This document shows positions 53,823-61,080 of a stretch of 64,000 nucleotides of DNA, piece after piece. The stretch comes from Deltaproteobacteria bacterium (GTDB lineage Bacteria > Myxococcota > B64-G9). The translations under genes and the position numbers were made by a program. The notes under the pieces were generated by a model. That model saw only the letters and a list, made by a program, of their open reading frames with translations. It made no database searches and was not told the origin of the DNA. The stretch covers positions 1-64,000 of the forward strand of contig JAFGRB010000058.1 of NCBI GenBank assembly GCA_016935365.1, given 5' to 3'. Numbering within the stretch: the stretch's first letter is position 1; every line of letters begins with the position of its first letter.

Positions 53823-55271
53823 ATGGGAAAAATGATTCAGATTCAGCCCGTCACCCGGATCGAAGGCCACAGCAGGGTGGTCGTCGAACTGGATGACGGG
53901 GGAAACGTCTCCGATGCCAGGTTCCACGTGTTTGCCCTGCGGGGATTCGAGATGTTCTGCCAGGGCAGACCGGTCGAGGAGATGCCGCGTATCGTCAACC
54001 GGATTTGCGGCATCTGCCCGTGGAACCACCACCTCGCATCGGTCAAGGCCACCGATGCGGTCTTCGGTGTCACACCGCCGCCTGCGGCCGTGAAGCTCCG
54101 AAGGCTAGCCCAGCACATGGCCTACATTCCGGACAAGCTGCTCCACTTCTACTTCCTGGCGGCCCCGGACTTCGTCCTGGGGCCCGACTGCGATCCGTCG
54201 ACCCGCAACGTGATCGGCATCGCCAAGGCCAACCCCGAGCTCGCCAGGAAGGTCGTCCGCATGCGCCAGAGCGCGGCCATGATGCTCGAGGAATGGCTCG
54301 GCAAGGTGATCCATCCGGTCGCGGCCGTGACGGGCGGGTTCAGCCGTCCGCTCCTGGAGAAGGAGCGGGAGAAGTTCCTGGAAGGCTACAAGGAGCAGCT
54401 CGAGTTCGCCAAGTTCACGATCGCCTTCGCCAGGGAAGAGGTCTTTCCGAAGTACACCGAGGCGGTGGAGAGCCTGGGCGTCATCAAGACCGGCTTCATC
54501 GGCACGGTCACCGAGGACGGGACCCACGACATCTACGACGGCAAGCTTCGCCTGATGAAGCCCGACGGCAGCTACGATGACTTCAGCTACGAGCAGTACA
54601 CCGATCACATCGGCGAGCACATCGAGGCCTGGACCTACCCCAAGATGCCCTTTGCCAAGAAGTGGGCCTCGGGCGAGTTCTCGCTGGACCTCGACGAGCC
54701 CAAGGGGATCTACCGCAGCAATGCGCTGGCGCGCATCAACGTCTGCGACAAGATCGGCACCCCCGAGGCCCAGAAGGAGCTCGATCTCTTCCGCGAGAAG
54801 TACGGGCGGCCCACCCAGCTGACCCTGCTGTACCACTGGGCGAGGTTGATCGAGCTGGTCAACAACTGCGAGACGGTGATTCAGCTGCTCGAGGATCCGG
54901 AGATCACCAGCCGGGAGATCCGCTCCGACGTGCAGGTGAAGGCCGGTCGGGGCGTGGGCTGCGTGGAGGCTCCGCGCGGTACCCTGATCCACGACTACAC
55001 CGCGGACGAGAATGGCCTCATTTCCAGCGTCAACTTGATCGTGGGCACGACGCACAACCAGGCGCCGATCAACATGTCGGTCAAGAAGGCGGCCCAGGAC
55101 CTGATCCACGGCGGCGAGTATGACCAGGGGGTTCTCAACAGGATTGAGATGGCCATACGCGCCTACGACCCTTGACTGAGCTGCGCCACGCACCGCCTGG
55201 ATGGCGGTCTAGACATCGAAGTCAGCATCGTGGACGCGCGCGGCAAGGAGATGGCGTGTATAAGGAAATGA
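53823..55271 (+). CDS. selenocysteine-containing [NiFeSe] hydrogenase large subunit (MvhA/VhuA-like, TGA at 55173)
   Basis: The protein has 482 residues if the TGA at 55173-55175 is read as Sec451. The N-terminal PVTRIEGHSR and L1 motif NRICGICPWNHH (Cys62, Cys65) are present. The frame reaches DP, meets TGA where the family has Cys, and continues with LSCATH. This gives DP-U-LSCATH, the form of [NiFeSe] hydrogenases. A 25-residue extension beginning RLDGG follows, as in precursors cleaved after the His. It ends at TGA 55269-55271, overlapping the protease ATG by 4 bases. Without readthrough the enzyme would lack both Cys of L2 and be dead, while the remainder keeps family sequence. A SECIS-like hairpin follows the TGA. 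Confidence 0.93.
55176..55208 (+). promoter_or_regulatory. bacterial SECIS-like element
   Basis: Sixteen bases after the TGA, the stem ACCGCC (55192-55197), loop TGGAT (55198-55202) and GGCGGT (55203-55208) form a perfect 6-bp hairpin. The distance from TGA to the loop is 22 bases, and a G is the second loop base. Both fit the known bacterial SECIS rules (SelB recognises a hairpin just downstream of UGA). It is inside the coding sequence. Confidence 0.8.
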
Positions 55272-55747
55272 CGAGCAGCCGGGTGCTGATCTTCGGATGC
55301 GGCAACGTGCTCATGGGCGACGACGGCTTCGGCCCGGCCGTGGTGAAGAAGCTCAGGCAGAAGTACCGGCTGCCGCCGGACGCGCACGTGGAGGACGTCG
55401 GGACGAGCATCCGGGACCTGCTGTTCAACATCGCCTTGCTCCCGCAGCGGCCCGAGAGGATCATCGTGATGGATGCGGTCGATAAGCCGGGACGCAGCCC
55501 GGGAGAGGTCTTCGAGATCGACCTGGACGCGATACCGGAGAGCAAGGCGGTCGACTACTCCATCCACCAGTGCCCGACCTCGAACCTGCTCAAGGAGATC
55601 CGGGACCTCTGCGGCGTGGAGGTCACGGTCGTGGCGGCGCAAGTCGCAAAGGAGAACGAGCAGGTCGGGCCGGGCCTGTCGGAGCCCGTGCGGGGCGCGG
55701 TTCGGGAGGCGGCCGAGCGGATAGCGAAAATGGTAAAAGCCCGTTGA
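55268..55747 (+). CDS. hydrogenase maturation endopeptidase (HycI/FrhD-like)
   Basis: The protein has 159 residues. N-terminal VLIFGCGNVLMGDDGFGPAVVKKL is the signature of the HybD/HycI/FrhD family, with the nickel-binding Asp in MGDDG. It also has VMDAVDKPGRSPGE and SIHQCPTSN, which carries the His of the metal site. It removes the C-terminal extension of the large subunit after nickel insertion. The start at 55268 is set by ATGA overlap with the true stop of the large-subunit gene, which itself supports selenocysteine readthrough. It is the last gene of the operon. Confidence 0.92.
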   Translation: MTSSRVLIFGCGNVLMGDDGFGPAVVKKLRQKYRLPPDAHVEDVGTSIRDLLFNIALLPQRPERIIVMDAVDKPGRSPGEVFEIDLDAIPESKAVDYSIHQCPTSNLLKEIRDLCGVEVTVVAAQVAKENEQVGPGLSEPVRGAVREAAERIAKMVKAR

Positions 55748-55773
55748 GCCGTGACGAGGTGGCGGATCGGGCG

Positions 55774-55801
55774 TTGCATTTGGGCGTCGTGAGCATATCA
55801 T
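55774..55801 (+). promoter_or_regulatory. possible sigma70 promoter of the beta-helix gene
   Basis: TTGCAT (55774-55779), a 16-bp spacer and TATCAT (55796-55801), about 21 bases before the preferred ATG at 55823. The -10 matches 5 of 6 and the -35 matches 4 of 6. Confidence 0.4.
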
Positions 55802-55822
55802 GAGCGTATGCTGGAAGGACAG

Positions 55823-57502
55823 ATGCGCTCGATCCGGCTCGCATGTCTGATCTGCTTGGCGGGCCTGCCTGCCGCGGCCGAGGTCTACGAGGTAGGGCCG
55901 GATCAGACCCTGCAGGCGGTCGGCCAGGTGCCCTGGGAGTCGCTGCAGGCGGGCGACGAGGTGCGCATCCACTGGCGCGAGCAGGCCTACTTCGAGAAGT
56001 TCGTCATCGGGAGGCGCGGCGAGCAGGCTGCGCCCATCGTGGTTCGGGGCGTGCCGGGCCCTCGAGGCCAGCTGCCGGTCCTCGACGGCCGGGACGCGAC
56101 GACCCGATCGGGGCTGAACTACTGGAACGAGGATCGGGGCCTGGTCAAGATCGGCGGCTCCAACCAGCCGCCGGACACGACGCCTGCCTGGATCGTGATC
56201 GAAAACCTGTGCATCCGCTCGGCGAGGCCGCCGCATACCTTCACCGGTCGCGACGGCCTGACCGCCTACCGGGAGAACGCGGCCGCGGTCTACATCGAGA
56301 AGGGCGAGCACATCGTGCTGCGCGGGCTCGAGATCGCCGACTCGGGCAACGGGCTCTTCTGCGCTGCGGCCACGAGAGACCTGCTCGTCGAGGGCTGCTG
56401 GATCCACGACAACGGGATGGAGGACGACATCTACGTGCACAACAACTACACCGAGGCCCTGGGCATCGTGTTCCAGTACAACCACTTCGGACCGCTCCGG
56501 GAGGCCTGCCGGGGCAGCAACCTCAAGGATCGCTCGGCGGGCCTGATCGTGCGCTACAACTGGATCGAGGGCGGCAACCGGCAGCTCGATCTCGTGGACG
56601 CGGAGGACAGCGCCGAGCTGGTCGCGCATCCGAGCTACCGCCAGACCTTCGTCTACGGCAACGTCCTGATCGAGCCGGACGGGGCCGGCAACTCCCAGAT
56701 CCTGCACTACGGCGGGGACTCGGGCACGACCTCGGACTACCGCAAGGGGACTTTGTTCTTCCATTACAACACGGTCGTCTCCACCCGCAGCGGCAATACC
56801 ACCCTGATGAGGCTATCGACGAACGACGAGCTGGCGGAGTGCCGTAACAACGTGATCTACACGACCGAGCCGGGGCAGAGGCTGGCCATGCTGGACGCGA
56901 CGGGCCAGCTCAGTTTGCGGCACAACTGGTTGAGAGCCGGCTGGCGCGACTCCCACTCGGGTCTCGTGGGCAGCATCGACGACGACGGCTCCAACCTGAC
57001 GGGCGAGGCGCCGGGCTTCGAGGATCTCGCATCGCAGGACTTCCACCTGGCGGAGGGATCGGCGTGTATCGACCGCGGCGGCGCGCTGCACCCCGACGTC
57101 GTGCCGGACCACCTGCCCGGTCGGCAGTACGTGCGCCACCAGAGGAGCGAGAACCGGCCGGATGACGGGCAGGCGGACATCGGCGGCTTCGAGCTCTGCC
57201 CGCCGGGCGGCTGCGAGGCGCCGGATGGGGGGCCGATCGACGCGGACGGCGGGGAGGCCGACGCGGATGGCGATGGCGGCGGTGACGGCGGTGAAGGCGG
57301 TGACTGGGGCGGGGACGAGAGCCTGGATGCGGGTGACGGCTCGGGCCCGGCAGCGGACCGCGGCGATCCGGCCGGCGGCGAGCGCGGAGACGCGGTCAGC
57401 GGTGGCTGCGGATGCGCGTCTTCCGGCCCGGCCCCGTCGTGGTGGCTGCCCATCCTTCTCGGCCTGCTCGCAATTGCTGCCGGGAGATCCCGGCGCGCGT
57501 GA
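55823..57502 (+). CDS. secreted right-handed beta-helix protein with MYXO-CTERM-type tail
   Basis: This protein of about 559 residues starts at 55823 with GGAAGGAC upstream; the ATG at 55808 is an alternative. A signal peptide precedes a parallel beta-helix region (about 40-410) with repeats such as GLEIADSGNGLFCAAATRDLLVEGCWIHDNG. This is the pattern of pectate-lyase-like right-handed beta-helix proteins. A low-complexity linker rich in Gly, Asp and Ala (about 465-535) is followed by GGCGCASSG, a hydrophobic helix and RSRRA, a MYXO-CTERM-type sorting signal. It is predicted to sit on the surface and bind or cut polysaccharide; catalytic residues cannot be assigned. It stands alone, convergent with the GGDEF gene. 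Confidence 0.82.
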   Translation: MRSIRLACLICLAGLPAAAEVYEVGPDQTLQAVGQVPWESLQAGDEVRIHWREQAYFEKFVIGRRGEQAAPIVVRGVPGPRGQLPVLDGRDATTRSGLNYWNEDRGLVKIGGSNQPPDTTPAWIVIENLCIRSARPPHTFTGRDGLTAYRENAAAVYIEKGEHIVLRGLEIADSGNGLFCAAATRDLLVEGCWIHDNGMEDDIYVHNNYTEALGIVFQYNHFGPLREACRGSNLKDRSAGLIVRYNWIEGGNRQLDLVDAEDSAELVAHPSYRQTFVYGNVLIEPDGAGNSQILHYGGDSGTTSDYRKGTLFFHYNTVVSTRSGNTTLMRLSTNDELAECRNNVIYTTEPGQRLAMLDATGQLSLRHNWLRAGWRDSHSGLVGSIDDDGSNLTGEAPGFEDLASQDFHLAEGSACIDRGGALHPDVVPDHLPGRQYVRHQRSENRPDDGQADIGGFELCPPGGCEAPDGGPIDADGGEADADGDGGGDGGEGGDWGGDESLDAGDGSGPAADRGDPAGGERGDAVSGGCGCASSGPAPSWWLPILLGLLAIAAGRSRRA

Positions 57503-57512
57503 GGGACTCTTG

Positions 57513-59234
57513 CTAGGCTTTCCCGAAGTGGAAGCCCTGCAGGTACTGGAATTCGAAGTCCCGGGCGAGAGCGGAGTCGTCCGCATCCTCGATCCGATCC
57601 ACGATGGTCTGGATCGACTCGGCGTGGCAGTGCTCCACCAGGTGCTGGAAGATCCGCCTCAGCCGGTTGTCCGAGCGGGTCTTTCTGAGCAGGGCCATGT
57701 CCACCTTGACGAACTGCGGATCGAGGCGGCTGAGGGACTCGAGGCCCAGGTAGCCCGGGCAGAGGTCGTCGAGCCCGATCCGAAAGCCGCGCGCCCTGAG
57801 CCGGTCGATGGCCTGTCGGAAGCGGCCGTGATCCACGATCTCGCGGCTCTTGTTGACCTCCAGGACCAGGCGCCCGAGCAGCGGCTCCATTGCCGGGCTG
57901 ACCTCGAGGAGCTGAGGGTCGTAGATCTCCAGGGGGTGGAGGTTGACGAAGAGCAGGCAGTCCTCGGGCAGCTCACCGTAGGACTCGACCGCCATCTGCC
58001 GCAGGATGCGGCCCAGCTCGTGGATGCGGCCGGTCCGCTCGGCCGTGTCGATCAGGTCCAGGGGGCTGGCGAAGAGCTCGGCCACGGGCCTGCAGAACGC
58101 CTCGTAGCCGATGATCCGATCCGGGTGCGCCACGATGGGCTGGTAGGCGAAGCGGAACGACCGCGACAGCATGATCTGCTCAAGAGAGAGCACGCGCTGG
58201 GCATCGAAGCTGTCCAGCCAGCTCTGCTGCTGCGCCGAGTCGCCGATCTCGGAGCAGTAGGCGACGACCCGGTTACGACCGCTTCGCTTGGCGGCGTACA
58301 GGGCGGCGTCGGCCGCCCGGATCAGCTCGTCACGGCTCTGGCCGTCGGCCGGAAAGGCGGCCGTGCCGATCGACAGGGTGACCAGCGGGATCCGATCGCC
58401 CCAGGGATGCATCTGGACGGCGATGCGCAGGCGCTCGGCGGTCACGGTAGCGCCGCTGCGGGAAGTCTCGGGCAGGATCAGGACGAACTCGTCTCCGCCG
58501 TACCGGGCTGCAAAGTCGTGATCCCGGAGATGGAAGCCGCTTCCGTTCGCGCTGCCCTGCAGGATGGAGGCGACCGTCCTGAGGACCGTGTCTCCGACCA
58601 TGTGCCCGAGGCTGTCGTTGACCTGCTTGAAGCGGTCCAGGTCGATGAAGACCAGGCCGATGCTGTGCTGGCCTCTCTGGCTGCGGCTGACCTCCCGCGC
58701 CAGGCGATCCTGGAAAAAGGCGTGGTTGTAGAGGCCGGTGAGGGGATCCCGCACGGCCATGTCCTGAAGCATCTCCACGGTCTTGCCGGCGCGGACCAGC
58801 TCCTCCTCGAGCACGCGGTTGCGCCGAAGCTGCTGCAGGTGGTTCACCACCCGCCGCAGCCGCAAGCGGAGATCGTCCGGGTTGATCGGCTTGAGGATGT
58901 AGTCGACCACGTGGAGCTGCATGGCCTCGATGGCGGACTCGAGGCTGGGGTGGCCGGTGATCAGTACCACGGCCGCATCCGCGGGGCTGTCGTGGAAGAG
59001 CTCGGCCAAGGTCAGGCCGGTGCCGTCGGGCAGCAGCCTGTCCACCAGGACGACATCGTACTGCGACTTGTCGAAGAGGCTCGTGGCCTCGGCGAGCGTG
59101 AGGGCGGAGTCGGTCTCGAAGCCGTCGAGCTCCAGGACCTTCCGCAGCAGCCGTGCGAGGATCGGCTCGTCCTCGACGATCAGCAGCCTGAGGCCCTTGC
59201 CAAAATCCGAATGGGTTTTTTTCTTCTCCGGCAT
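57513..59234 (-). CDS. receiver-GGDEF-EAL response regulator
   Basis: The protein has 573 residues. The receiver (about 14-130) has VEDEP, phosphoacceptor Asp in VLVDRLLPDGTG and Lys in LKPINPDD. The GGDEF domain (about 165-330) has an intact RYGGDEF site, so diguanylate cyclase activity is expected. The EAL-type domain (about 345-570) has YEAFCRP instead of EAL, and LCPGYLGLESL replaces the usual DDFGxGxSSL, so several catalytic residues are altered. It is likely to bind c-di-GMP without cleaving it, or to be inactive. A cognate kinase is not adjacent. It links phosphorylation to c-di-GMP output. Confidence 0.92.
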   Translation of the reverse strand: MPEKKKTHSDFGKGLRLLIVEDEPILARLLRKVLELDGFETDSALTLAEATSLFDKSQYDVVLVDRLLPDGTGLTLAELFHDSPADAAVVLITGHPSLESAIEAMQLHVVDYILKPINPDDLRLRLRRVVNHLQQLRRNRVLEEELVRAGKTVEMLQDMAVRDPLTGLYNHAFFQDRLAREVSRSQRGQHSIGLVFIDLDRFKQVNDSLGHMVGDTVLRTVASILQGSANGSGFHLRDHDFAARYGGDEFVLILPETSRSGATVTAERLRIAVQMHPWGDRIPLVTLSIGTAAFPADGQSRDELIRAADAALYAAKRSGRNRVVAYCSEIGDSAQQQSWLDSFDAQRVLSLEQIMLSRSFRFAYQPIVAHPDRIIGYEAFCRPVAELFASPLDLIDTAERTGRIHELGRILRQMAVESYGELPEDCLLFVNLHPLEIYDPQLLEVSPAMEPLLGRLVLEVNKSREIVDHGRFRQAIDRLRARGFRIGLDDLCPGYLGLESLSRLDPQFVKVDMALLRKTRSDNRLRRIFQHLVEHCHAESIQTIVDRIEDADDSALARDFEFQYLQGFHFGKA

Positions 59235-59257
59235 TTTCGACTCTGCTCGGACTTGTC

Positions 59258-59286
59258 AGTATCCTATTTCTGTATGGGGATTACAA
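59258..59286 (-). promoter_or_regulatory. possible sigma70 promoter of the GGDEF-EAL gene
   Basis: On the minus strand TTGTAA (59281-59286), a 17-bp spacer and GATACT (59258-59263) stand about 24 bases from the ATG of the GGDEF gene. It overlaps the 3' end of the phosphoribosyltransferase-like gene. Moderate match only. Confidence 0.35.
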
Positions 59287-60381
59287 GACCAGTTTTCCCA
59301 TTCGATCCCGGCAGACCGCCAGGAGCGCCTCTGAGCTGTCCGCCCGGCGCGAGAACACCTCGTTCCAGCGACGCGTGTATGCGGCGTGGAGCGACTCGAT
59401 CCGCTCGCGGGCCACGCCCTGCCACTGCTGCGACTTGCATTCCACGAGCGACTCGAGCGTCTCATAGTCCGCCTCGGGCCAGCGCTCGGCGAGCGCCTCT
59501 CGGAGCGTCCAGCCCTGGCGGGCCTGATCGGCCACTTTCTCCCAGTAGGAGCACAGATCGGCCCGGTAGGTAGGGATGTCGAAGGCCCTCGATCCCGCAT
59601 CGTAGACGACGCAGCGCTCGAGGGGATAGGCGGGATCGTCGTACTGCGAGAGCTCGAACTCGGGCGCCAAGAGCGCGCCCCGGCGGATCAGATCCGTTCC
59701 CGGGACGCTGATCCGCAAGCCCGAGCGGCTGTCGACCAGCTTGAACTTGCCCTCCAGGTAGACTGCGATACTGCCCTCGAAGCCCGGGAAGGCCTCCCGG
59801 AAGGCCCGATCGCTCTCGGCCAGCTGCTTTTCGACCTTGTGACAGCCGATCGTCACGAAGACGAGCTTGCGGATGCTCGAGCCGATCGACTGCAGGTGCT
59901 CGAGCAACACGCGCAGCCCGTTGCCCACCGTCACGCCGGTCGCCACGACATCGCCTGTCATCAGCACCGCCTCGGGAGGGATCATGAGCTTGCGGTACAT
60001 GTCCTCCCGAACACCCCAGCGGCCATCCTGGCGGAAGCGCTGCGAGCTCATGAACGCCGAGGACTGGCAGTTGAAGCCATAGGCGTCCCGCAGGGCTCCG
60101 CGAAGATCGAAGTTGAGCCCGCCGCGCAGGAAGTTGAGCACACAGACCCGGTGCTCTGCCGTCTTCTCGATGATCTGGCGAAAGGGGGCGATCCGCAGCG
60201 CCCGGGTCACGGCCGAGCGCAGTAGATCCGAGAACTCGCATCCGAGGATCTCGGGCAAGTTGCAGATCGAGCGGCTCTCGGGCGTGGTGGCGATGTAGCG
60301 CTCGATCCCGGACTCGTATGCGCCGTGGATGGAGTAGATGCGGGAATCTGCTCCGGATGCTCGCTCGACCAGGTATTGCAT
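59281..60381 (-). CDS. phosphoribosyltransferase-like protein
   Basis: This protein of about 366 residues is recognised only by its PRTase-like segment near residue 158 (AVLMTGDVVATGVTVGNGLR). That segment resembles the PRPP-binding loop of type I phosphoribosyltransferases (hydrophobic, acidic pair, Gly/Thr-rich). Before it, the segment VCVLNFLRGGLNFDLRGALRDAYG resembles the N-terminal substrate loop. The second half (about 240-366) is helical and not recognised. The start is uncertain: ATG 60381, GTG 60399 or TTG 60426. I do not know its substrate; a nucleotide-salvage or signalling role is possible. It lies upstream of the GGDEF gene on the same strand. Confidence 0.6.
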   Translation of the reverse strand: MQYLVERASGADSRIYSIHGAYESGIERYIATTPESRSICNLPEILGCEFSDLLRSAVTRALRIAPFRQIIEKTAEHRVCVLNFLRGGLNFDLRGALRDAYGFNCQSSAFMSSQRFRQDGRWGVREDMYRKLMIPPEAVLMTGDVVATGVTVGNGLRVLLEHLQSIGSSIRKLVFVTIGCHKVEKQLAESDRAFREAFPGFEGSIAVYLEGKFKLVDSRSGLRISVPGTDLIRRGALLAPEFELSQYDDPAYPLERCVVYDAGSRAFDIPTYRADLCSYWEKVADQARQGWTLREALAERWPEADYETLESLVECKSQQWQGVARERIESLHAAYTRRWNEVFSRRADSSEALLAVCRDRMGKLVL

Positions 60382-60436
60382 TGACGATCCGTGCTCCACT
60401 GGCAGGCCTTCGATCGAGAGGCACAAGGCCGGGCGG

Positions 60437-61027
60437 TCAGTCGTCCATGGACTCGAGCAGGGCGTCCAGCTCCTCGAGGAGCTTGTCGGCCTTGTCCTCC
60501 ACGCCCGAGCTCTCGGCCGGCGCCTTGCTCGTGGCCGGCTCGGGGTTCGGCGCCGGCTCGGGGTTCGGAGCGGGCTCGGGGTTCGATGCGGGCTCGGGGC
60601 TCGTCGCGGGCTTCGGCTCCTGGCTCGGCGCAGGCTCCCGGCTCGGTGCGGGCTGGGCGCCGACCTCCTTGGAGAGCTTCACCACCCACTCGATGAGCTC
60701 GTTCCGCTTGCGGCGTGAAGGCTCATCGAAGGCCACAGCCATGCCGGCCGGCTGCCCCTTCGTCTTGGCCTGCTCCTGGTTGACGCTCCTGACCACCTCG
60801 CCGACGATGAGGAAGCGATCGCCGTCCGGCAGCGCGAAGCTCAGCTTGACCTGCTTCCAGAGCGGGGCGGGCTCCTTGGTCCGCAAGAAGAAGCCGCTGT
60901 TTCCGATGTCCTTGCTCGCCAGCAGCATGCGGCGGGCCGCACCCGCCACCTCCACCTCGACCTCGAGGATGGCAGCCTTTGCGCTCGGACGGCTTCTCGG
61001 TAACTCGGCCATGTGCTTCGCCGCCAT
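60437..61027 (-). CDS. PilZ-domain protein with a Pro/Glu/Ala-rich tail
   Basis: This protein of about 196 residues has a PilZ-like domain (about 25-120: DIGNSGFFLRTKEPAPLWKQVKLSFALPDGDRFLIVGEVVRSV...GMAVAF), the shape of c-di-GMP-binding PilZ proteins, though the RxxxR pair is not obvious. The tail has repeats of the type EPAPNPEP, then a helical end. Two starts are possible, at 61027 and 61012; a sigma70 promoter at 61044-61072 sits just upstream. A c-di-GMP link to the GGDEF protein two genes away is suggestive. The Pro/Glu repeat tail is likely an extended spacer. Confidence 0.7.
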   Translation of the reverse strand: MAAKHMAELPRSRPSAKAAILEVEVEVAGAARRMLLASKDIGNSGFFLRTKEPAPLWKQVKLSFALPDGDRFLIVGEVVRSVNQEQAKTKGQPAGMAVAFDEPSRRKRNELIEWVVKLSKEVGAQPAPSREPAPSQEPKPATSPEPASNPEPAPNPEPAPNPEPATSKAPAESSGVEDKADKLLEELDALLESMDD

Positions 61028-61043
61028 TGTGGCTCGACAAAAA

Positions 61044-61072
61044 AGTATACCCCAGCGGCCGGGGATGTTCAA
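61044..61072 (-). promoter_or_regulatory. sigma70 promoter of the PilZ gene
   Basis: On the minus strand TTGAAC (61067-61072), a 17-bp spacer and TATACT (61044-61049). The -35 matches 4 and the -10 matches 5 of 6 consensus bases at optimal spacing. The transcript would start about 10 bases before the 61027 ATG, so the leader is very short. Confidence 0.65.
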
Positions 61073-61080
61073 ACGCGTTG

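Noticed and set aside
53823..55175. Hydrogenase large subunit as a truncated pseudogene
   Set aside because: The reading frame continues past TGA with perfect family sequence, a SECIS-like hairpin and an ATGA overlap with the protease gene, so Sec decoding explains it.
50920..55271. Group 3b sulfhydrogenase operon HydBGDA as the sole explanation
   Set aside because: The gene order fits, but the small and large subunits look more like MvhG/MvhA (C-terminal Cys pattern, DP-U-LSCATH), and MvhD and HdrA genes are adjacent.
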